NCBI GenBank assembly: GCA_025936015.1
Contig: JAICUE010000039.1
Span: 1 to 11,990, forward strand
DNA from: Gemmatimonadaceae bacterium
GTDB lineage: Bacteria > Gemmatimonadota > Gemmatimonadetes > Gemmatimonadales > Gemmatimonadaceae
Length of the DNA stretch: 11,990 nucleotides
Direction of reading: 5' to 3'
In this document: positions 7,189-11,990 of the stretch, in pieces
Position numbering within the stretch: the first letter of the stretch is position 1
Layout of the letters: every line of letters starts with the position of its first letter
Made by a program: the position numbers and the translations under genes
The notes under the pieces: model-generated
The model's database searches: none
Told to the model about the DNA's origin: nothing
Seen by the model: the letters and a program-made list of their open reading frames with translations, nothing else

Positions 7189-7524
7189 GTTAGGCAGGTG
7201 ACAGTATTGAAAACGAGCGCAGCTGAACTGCGGGATTTTCTACAGGAGGCACGGAGGACACGGAGGGCTGGATGAAGAGCGGAACAGTACAGCCTATGGT
7301 ACCGGTGCCGTTTACGGCTCGTCTACAAAGCTGCTTTCCTCCAGCGTTTTGACAAAACCCTCCGTGTCCTCTGGGGCTCCTGTCAATCCTTCCCGTTGTT
7401 AGCGCGGTCGTGATCAAGACCGGCTGAGACCTCGGGGGAACCTCTGCTCGTGTACCGCCTTCTACCGCCGACGGGCCACGATGTCGGAGGGCCGCCGGAG
7501 ATCTGCGGGTCCAGTTACCCCCTG
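7189..7524. other. 336-bp intergenic region between the radical SAM gene and hutI
   Basis: No coding frame here is convincing. It holds the imperfect inverted repeat 7242-7383, described separately. The hutI-proximal part (7189-7241) is more AT-rich than its surroundings, for example a GATTTTCTAC run, and is the best place for a hutI promoter; I cannot assign -35 and -10 boxes with confidence. The part next to the radical SAM stop (7384-7524) shows no clear terminator hairpin with a T-run and no recognisable RNA. Confidence 0.6.
7242..7383. repeat. MITE-like element with 26-bp imperfect terminal inverted repeats
   Basis: The arms at 7242-7267 and 7358-7383 match as reverse complements at 23 of 26 positions; mismatches are at arm positions 8, 10 and 12. 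The left arm contains a tandem of CACGGAGG (7250-7257 and 7259-7266). The 90-bp interior is less structured and more AT-rich, with a GGTACCGGTGCC near-palindrome around 7299-7310. No coding sequence and no obvious target-site duplication flank it. Similar CACGGAGGA-type runs are, as far as I recall, a common intergenic repeat style in environmental bacteria. Whether this is mobile, a folded RNA, or a bidirectional terminator cannot be settled from one copy. Confidence 0.6.
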
Positions 7525-8499
7525 TCACGCCATCACGTCGCGGACGCGCGACACGAGCCGGAGCGGCGCCTGCGCCTCGCCGCGACACGCGTAATAGCAG
7601 GCGTTGCAGGCGATCGGGTCGTACCGCTTGAACTCCGACCAGTGAAAGTCGGTCGGGAAATCCGGGCACCGCTTCACGTGCCCGGTCGGGCTGATGTGGA
7701 CCGTGCGAATCCCCGCGTGACACGGATCGGTGAGCTCGCGGCGCGCGTACTTCGGGATCTGCTCCAGATAATAATCGGAGTTGACGATCACCCCGCGCTG
7801 CTTGCGCTTCATCGCCAGCAGCTGAGCGATCACGTCGTCGAGCTCGCGCATCTGCTCGGGCCGCAGCAGATGTGCCTGATTTCCGTTCTTCGAATCGGTA
7901 TAGACGCTGAAGTTCACGCCGGCACCGATCTCCTTCGCCCGCGCGACGATCGGCAGGATCTGGTCGAGGTTGTCGTCCTTGATCACCGTGTTGAAGCGCA
8001 CGTTGTCGATTCCGCGCTCGCGAAGCGCGGGCACCACGCGCATCAGCTTCGCGGTCAACCCGGGAATGCCGCGCGCGACATCATGACGGCCGTCGAGATA
8101 ATCGAGCGAGATGTTGAACTGGTTGATACCCGCGTCCCAGAGCGACTTCGCGCGTTCGGGCGTGAGCATCGCGCCATGCGTGATCATCGAGATGTACTTG
8201 ACCCTCACCGCGCCGTTCACCGCGCTGACGATGTCCTCGAGATCCTTGCGCAGCGTCGGCTCGCCGCCGGTGAAGGTGATCAACATCGGATTGAAGAACC
8301 GCGCCGCATCGGCGAAGCTCTTCAGCTCATGCTCCTTCGCCTCTGCCGGCGTCTTCCAGTAGTCGCAGAAGCCGCACTTCGCGTTGCAGCGCAGCGTGAC
8401 TTCGAACTGCACGGAGATCGGCTTCTTCGTCGCCGTCAGCCAGGCGTACTTCGCCAGGAAGATCGGGACGTCCCATGGCTTGAATCGGGCAGAGAGCAT
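7525..8499 (-). CDS. Radical SAM protein with C-terminal SPASM/twitch-like cysteines
   Basis: A 324-residue enzyme of the radical S-adenosylmethionine superfamily. The CxxxCxxC cluster motif is C38, C42 and C45 in LRCNAKCGFCDYW, and the SAM-binding GGEP is at 78-81 in FTGGEPTLRKDL. The C-terminus has C260, then 12 residues, Gly, four residues and C278, followed by C298, C301 and C305 (CNACYYAC). This is the spacing expected for an auxiliary Fe-S cluster of the SPASM/twitch type, which is common in enzymes that modify peptides or small molecules. The substrate is unknown and I do not recognise a named subfamily. It starts 17 nt after the hutU stop, so it is very likely cotranscribed with hutH-hutU. 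The ATG at 8499 gives the expected N-terminal lead into the first strand. A hut-linked role is inference from position only. Confidence 0.9.
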   Translation of the reverse strand: MLSARFKPWDVPIFLAKYAWLTATKKPISVQFEVTLRCNAKCGFCDYWKTPAEAKEHELKSFADAARFFNPMLITFTGGEPTLRKDLEDIVSAVNGAVRVKYISMITHGAMLTPERAKSLWDAGINQFNISLDYLDGRHDVARGIPGLTAKLMRVVPALRERGIDNVRFNTVIKDDNLDQILPIVARAKEIGAGVNFSVYTDSKNGNQAHLLRPEQMRELDDVIAQLLAMKRKQRGVIVNSDYYLEQIPKYARRELTDPCHAGIRTVHISPTGHVKRCPDFPTDFHWSEFKRYDPIACNACYYACRGEAQAPLRLVSRVRDVMA

Positions 8500-8516
8500 C
8501 GGAATCTCGTCGAGGG

Positions 8517-10172
8517 TCAGCCGAGCATCGGCAGGGTGATTCCCTGCTCGCGCGCGGTCTCACGTGCCGTATCGTAGCCCGCGTCGGCGTGACGCGCTAC
8601 GCCGATCCCCGGATCGTTAGTCAGCACACGGTCGATTCGGAGGCGCATCTCCGGTGTACCGTCGGCGACGAGCACCTGGCCAGCGTGCAGCGAATTTCCG
8701 ATGCCGACGCCGCCGCCATGATGAAATGAAACCCACGACGCGCCCGACGCGACGTTGAGCAGCGCATTGAGAACCGCCCAGTCGGCAATTGCGTCACTGC
8801 CGTCGAGCATCGCTTCGGTCTCGCGGAACGGCGACGCGACGCTCCCGGTGTCGAGATGGTCGCGACCGATCACGATCGGCGCCGAGACCTCGCCGCGCGC
8901 GACGAGATCGTTCAGCGCGACGCCGAACTTCGCGCGCGCGCCCTGTCCCAGCCAGCAGATGCGCGCCGGCAATCCCTGGAACTTGATGTGCTGCTGCGCG
9001 GCCTCGATCCAGCGACGGAGATGGACGTCGTCGGGAAACAACTCGAGCACGAGCGCGTCGGTGCGGGCGATGTCACGCGCGTCGCCGGAGAGGGCAGCCC
9101 AGCGAAATGGTCCCTTCCCCTCGCAGAACAACGGCCGAATGTAGGCAGGCACGAAGCCCGGGAAATCGAATGCGTCCTTCACGCCGGCGTCGAACGCGAC
9201 GGTGCGGATGTTGTTCCCGTAATCGAACGTGACCGCGCCCATCTTCCGCAATTCCAGCATCGCTTCGACGTGCACCGCAATCGACTGCTTGGCGCGCGCG
9301 ATGTATTCCTGGGGGTCACGAGTTCGCAGCGCCGCGCCCTCGGCGAGCGAGACGCCAGCGGGGAGATAGCCGTTGAGCGGATCGTGCGCGCTCGTCTGAT
9401 CGGTGAGGACGTCAGGCACGACGCCGTCGCGCGCGAACGCCGGCAGGAGCTCGGCGGCGTTCCCGACCAGGCCGACGGACAGCGGCCGCTTCGCCGCGAC
9501 CGCCTCGCGGATCCAGCCTAACGCTTCGGCGGGATCGCGCGACTTGCGATCGCAATAGCCGGTGGCGATCCGCTTGTCGATCCGTGACTCGTCGACCTCG
9601 ATCCCGAGGAAGGCCGCACCATTCAACGTCGCCGCCAGCGGCTGCGCGCCGCCCATCCCACCGAGCCCCGCCGAGAGCACGAACCGTCCGGCGAGTGAGC
9701 CGCCGAAGTGCTGTCGCGCGACCGCGCCGAATGTCTCGTACGTCCCCTGCACGATTCCCTGCGAGCCGATGTAGATCCATGAGCCGGCGGTCATCTGCCC
9801 GTACATGATCAGCCCCTTCTTCTCCAGCTCGCGGAACACCTCCCACGTCGCGAACCGGCCGACGAGGTTGCTGTTCGCGATCAGGACCCGCGGCGCCGAC
9901 GCATGCGTGCGGAACACCGCGACCGGCTTGCCGCTCTGTACGAGCAGCGTCTCGTCGTCGCCAAGCGCTCGCAGCGTTCGCACGATCGCATCGAAGGATG
10001 CCCAATCACGGGCCGCCTTCCCCGTCCCGCCGTACACCACGAGATCATCGGGACGCTCGGCAACCTCCGGATCGAGATTGTTGCACAGCATCCGGAGGGC
10101 GGCTTCCTGCTGCCACCCCTTGCAGCTGATCGCAGAGCCGCGCGCGGCGCGCACTTCGCGCGGTCCGCTCAT
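8517..10172 (-). CDS. hutU: Urocanate hydratase (urocanase)
   Basis: It hydrates urocanate to 4-imidazolone-5-propanoate using tightly bound NAD+, the second step of histidine breakdown. The 551-residue length is normal for the family. VVYGGTGKAARDWASF (45-60) is typical of the N-terminus. The GLGGMGGAQPLA run (169-180) is the NAD-binding glycine-rich region. VLTDQTSAHDPLNGYLPAG follows at about 255-273. The family signature FQGLPARICW (398-407) contains the active-site cysteine, C406 here. VSFHHGGGVGIG comes later. I chose the ATG at 10172, which overlaps the hutH stop as ATGA, giving the conserved start MSGPREVRAA. An extension to 10352 would only run through hutH in another frame. The radical SAM gene follows 17 nt downstream. 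All residues I would expect for activity are present. Confidence 0.97.
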   Translation of the reverse strand: MSGPREVRAARGSAISCKGWQQEAALRMLCNNLDPEVAERPDDLVVYGGTGKAARDWASFDAIVRTLRALGDDETLLVQSGKPVAVFRTHASAPRVLIANSNLVGRFATWEVFRELEKKGLIMYGQMTAGSWIYIGSQGIVQGTYETFGAVARQHFGGSLAGRFVLSAGLGGMGGAQPLAATLNGAAFLGIEVDESRIDKRIATGYCDRKSRDPAEALGWIREAVAAKRPLSVGLVGNAAELLPAFARDGVVPDVLTDQTSAHDPLNGYLPAGVSLAEGAALRTRDPQEYIARAKQSIAVHVEAMLELRKMGAVTFDYGNNIRTVAFDAGVKDAFDFPGFVPAYIRPLFCEGKGPFRWAALSGDARDIARTDALVLELFPDDVHLRRWIEAAQQHIKFQGLPARICWLGQGARAKFGVALNDLVARGEVSAPIVIGRDHLDTGSVASPFRETEAMLDGSDAIADWAVLNALLNVASGASWVSFHHGGGVGIGNSLHAGQVLVADGTPEMRLRIDRVLTNDPGIGVARHADAGYDTARETAREQGITLPMLG

Positions 10173-11686
10173 CGCTCGCCGCTCGCGGTGAAACGGCCCG
10201 CGGCCACCGCCTCGGCCAGCGTCGTGATGTCGCCGGAGAGGACACGATCGTTGCCTAACGGCTCGACGAGCGCGCGCACCGTGGCGTGCGCGCGGGCAAC
10301 GCCGCGCCCGGGGCGAAGCGGCGCGCGATAATCGATCCCCTGCGCCGCGCACATCAGCTCGATGGCGAGGATATGCTGGACGTTATGAACGATGCGCCGC
10401 AGCTTCCAGGCAGCGCCCATCGCCATCGGCACGACGTCTTCCTTGTTGCCGTCCGTCGGGATCGTGTCGACGCTCGCCGGATGCGCGAGTCCCTTGCATT
10501 CGCTCGCCAGCGAGGCCGCGGTCACCTGCGCCATCATGAAACCGGAGTTGACACCCGCCTCCGGGCTGAGGAACGCCGGAAGCCCCTGATTGAAATCCGG
10601 ATGGACGAGGCGATCGATGCGGCGCTCGGAGATCGTCGCGAGGTTCGTCAGTGCGATCGCGAGGAAGTCCAACGCCATCGCGACTGACTGCCCGTGAAAA
10701 TTTCCACCGCTGAGGATGTCGCCGTTCTCGAAGACGAGTGGATTGTCCGTTGCGGCGTTGAGCTCGCGCCCGATGACACCGGCGGCAAAGTCGATCGCGT
10801 CGAGCACGGGGCCGTGCACCTGCGGCATGCAGCGAAGCGCGTACGCGTCCTGCACGCGCGGGTCCCCGGTGCGATGTGATTCGCGGATCGCACTGTCCTG
10901 CACCAGCGATCGGAGCAGTGCCGCTGACGCAGCCTGCCCGAGCTGGCCGCGTGCGTCCTGGATGCGTGCGTCGAAGGCGACAGGCGTCCCGAGCAGCGCC
11001 TCGAGCGACATCGCGCCGGCGACGTGTGCCGTCTGCCACAAGGTGTGCGCGTCGACCAGTGCGAGCGACGCGATCGCCGTGTGTGCCTGCGTGCCGTTGA
11101 TGAGGGTGATTCCCTCTTTCGGCGCGAGTGTCACCGGCGCGAGCCCCGCCCCGTCGAGGATTTCCCGCGCCCGTCCGACCGAGCCATTACGAATGAGTGC
11201 GCCTTCGCCGATCAGTCCGAGCGCCAGGTGGGCGAGCGGCGCGAGGTCGCCGCTCGCGCCGACACTCCCTTGCTCGGGAATCGGCGCCCAGATCCCCGCA
11301 TTCAGCATCGCGAGCAGCAGATCCACCAGCGCCGGGCGCGCGCCGGAATAACCCTTCGCGATGACGTTCGCGCGGAGCAGCATCATCGCGCGCGTCTCGC
11401 GCTCTGGAAGCAGCGCGCCCACCCCGGCGGCATGCGACCGCACGAGGTTGACCTGCAATTCGGCGAGCCGGTCCGGAGGAATTGCGATCTCGGAAAGCTT
11501 GCCGAACCCTGTCGTCACGCCGTAAACGACATCGTTCCGTGCGACGATTCCGTCGACGACCTTGCGTGTCGCCTCCATCCGCGATCGAGCAGGTGCCGCC
11601 AGCTCCACCACTGCATCTCGCGCAGCGACGCGCGCGACCTGCTCGACCGTCAGCGATTGTCCATCGATCTCGATCGTTCGCTCCAT
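10169..11686 (-). CDS. hutH: Histidine ammonia-lyase (histidase)
   Basis: It removes ammonia from L-histidine to give urocanate, the first step of the pathway, using the self-formed MIO cofactor. The protein is 505 residues, normal for the family. The MIO triad Ala-Ser-Gly is at 144-146 in GSVGASGDLAPLAH. VVYGVTTGFGKL contains the catalytic tyrosine (Y55), and LVRSHAAGVG contains H85. Later family runs such as QDAYALRCMPQVHGP, ELNAATDNPL and PTDGNKEDVVPM are intact. I chose the ATG at 11686, which gives the standard N-terminus MERTIEIDGQSL. The longer frame to 11803 would run through a repeat-containing intergenic stretch. No clear Shine-Dalgarno sequence precedes the ATG. The stop overlaps the hutU start by 4 nt (ATGA), so the two are translationally coupled. 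There is no hutC-type regulator nearby. Confidence 0.97.
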   Translation of the reverse strand: MERTIEIDGQSLTVEQVARVAARDAVVELAAPARSRMEATRKVVDGIVARNDVVYGVTTGFGKLSEIAIPPDRLAELQVNLVRSHAAGVGALLPERETRAMMLLRANVIAKGYSGARPALVDLLLAMLNAGIWAPIPEQGSVGASGDLAPLAHLALGLIGEGALIRNGSVGRAREILDGAGLAPVTLAPKEGITLINGTQAHTAIASLALVDAHTLWQTAHVAGAMSLEALLGTPVAFDARIQDARGQLGQAASAALLRSLVQDSAIRESHRTGDPRVQDAYALRCMPQVHGPVLDAIDFAAGVIGRELNAATDNPLVFENGDILSGGNFHGQSVAMALDFLAIALTNLATISERRIDRLVHPDFNQGLPAFLSPEAGVNSGFMMAQVTAASLASECKGLAHPASVDTIPTDGNKEDVVPMAMGAAWKLRRIVHNVQHILAIELMCAAQGIDYRAPLRPGRGVARAHATVRALVEPLGNDRVLSGDITTLAEAVAAGRFTASGER

Positions 11687-11824
11687 GAAGCGCAATGTCG
11701 CGGGAGCAACCGACGAAAAGCAAGCTGGCGAACAACAGCGATCAGCCATCAGCCGTTGGCGGCGAGTGAGTCGTAACCGACCAGTCTCGACGCCAACAGC
11801 CAATGGCCGATAGCCATCGCGGAG
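11687..11824. repeat. 138-bp gap upstream of hutH with an imperfect inverted-repeat element
   Basis: GCCATCAGCCGTTGGCG (11745-11761) and CGCCAACAGCCAATGGC (11791-11807) are reverse complements at 14 of 17 positions, around a 29-nt loop that itself can fold (GTCG with CGAC). A second small dyad, GGCCGATA (11805-11812) with TATCGGCC (11826-11833), spans the stop codon of the upstream gene. The element may terminate that gene. Any hutH promoter must lie in or downstream of it, in about 11687-11740; I see no strong consensus boxes there. Confidence 0.5.
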
Positions 11825-11990
11825 TTATCGGCCGATCACCAGCTCCGGGTTGTTCGGTGCACTCTGGTACGACCAGTCCATGATGATGTAGTCGGCGCCG
11901 ACATGCGAGACACGAATCGCTCCGTAGTTGGCCGTACCGACCGGACCGACGCGGAAGACGTAGGCGTAGCCTGGTTCGGCGGAGATCGAC
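11825..11990 (-). CDS. C-terminal fragment of an unrecognised protein
   Basis: A frame on the - strand runs in from the window edge and stops with TAA at 11827-11825, giving 54 residues. It reads SISAEPGYAYVFRVGPVGTA, then NYGAIRVSHVGADYIIMDWS, then YQSAPNNPELVIGR. The alternating small, aromatic and valine-rich pattern suggests a beta-strand-rich end of an extracytoplasmic domain, but that is only an impression. Codon use is like that of the neighbouring genes: G or C dominates third positions. I do not recognise the family. It lies 138 bp upstream of hutH with an inverted repeat in between, so it is probably a separate transcription unit. Confidence 0.7.
   Translation of the reverse strand, partial: SISAEPGYAYVFRVGPVGTANYGAIRVSHVGADYIIMDWSYQSAPNNPELVIGR

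Noticed and set aside
7232..7395. Target-site duplication around the 7242-7383 element as evidence of transposition.
   Set aside because: The flanking bases on the two sides do not match over any convincing length, so mobility is not shown by the sequence.
7423..7443. GCTGAGA followed nine bases later by GAACCT, resembling the core of a TPP riboswitch on the + strand.
   Set aside because: The upstream GGGGTGC-type arm and the downstream GATAATGCCAGCG-AGGGA part are missing, and no + strand gene follows. It is most likely a chance match.
7190..7723. A 177-codon - strand frame spanning the gap between the radical SAM gene and hutI.
   Set aside because: It starts inside the radical SAM gene in another frame, runs through the inverted-repeat element and shows no recognisable domain.
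10173..10352. A 60-residue N-terminal extension of urocanase.
   Set aside because: It lies wholly inside hutH, is Arg-rich shadow sequence, and the ATGA overlap start gives the normal family N-terminus.
11687..11803. A 39-residue N-terminal extension of histidase.
   Set aside because: It reads through the intergenic inverted repeat; the ATG at 11686 gives the standard start and length.

Overview
This window is GC-rich (roughly two thirds G+C by eye) bacterial chromosomal DNA with tightly packed housekeeping and catabolic genes. There are no phage or transposase genes, no CRISPR array, and no tRNA or rRNA that I can see. The gene set fits an environmental, Gram-negative-type bacterium: a PpiD/SurA-type parvulin chaperone, TatA, a long-chain prenyl diphosphate synthase, a DUF4321-like membrane protein and a complete first half of the histidine-utilisation pathway. 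The proteins read to me like Gemmatimonadota or a neighbouring phylum, but that is an impression and not something the sequence proves.

Layout. The + strand carries one gene, the 3' part of a multi-parvulin peptidyl-prolyl isomerase (1-1336). It converges on everything else, which lies on the - strand. The 149-bp convergent gap (1337-1485) is full of hairpins, including a 64-nt nested one. Reading the - strand in its own direction (right to left), the window holds: the last 54 codons of an unrecognised protein (11990-11825); a 138-bp gap with an inverted-repeat element; hutH (11686-10169); hutU (10172-8517, overlapping hutH by 4 nt); a radical SAM gene (8499-7525); a 336-bp gap holding a MITE-like inverted repeat; hutI (7188-5878); a 76-bp gap with two perfect palindromes; and a tightly coupled set of a large TPR protein (5801-3075), a polyprenyl synthase (3078-2080), a DUF4321-like membrane protein (2086-1796) and tatA (1773-1486).

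How the genes work together. HutH, HutU and HutI convert histidine to urocanate, then imidazolonepropionate, then N-formimino-glutamate. The enzyme that releases glutamate from the last product (HutG, HutF/HutG or FtcD type) is not in the window. A radical SAM/twitch-type protein sits directly behind hutU with a 17-nt gap, and its link to histidine breakdown is unknown. The second - strand unit couples an intracellular TPR scaffold to isoprenoid-chain synthesis, a small membrane protein and the Tat pore subunit by stop/start overlaps.

The most striking non-gene signal is an 8-base word, CGTTAGGC, found ten times on either strand. I estimate about 0.5 occurrences by chance. It occurs both between and inside genes, often forces a rare TTA leucine codon inside Ala/Pro-Leu-Gly, and in the convergent gap forms half of a near-inverted pair that makes a hairpin. 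This resembles genome-wide signals such as uptake sequences or other highly iterated words, but its function is unproven.
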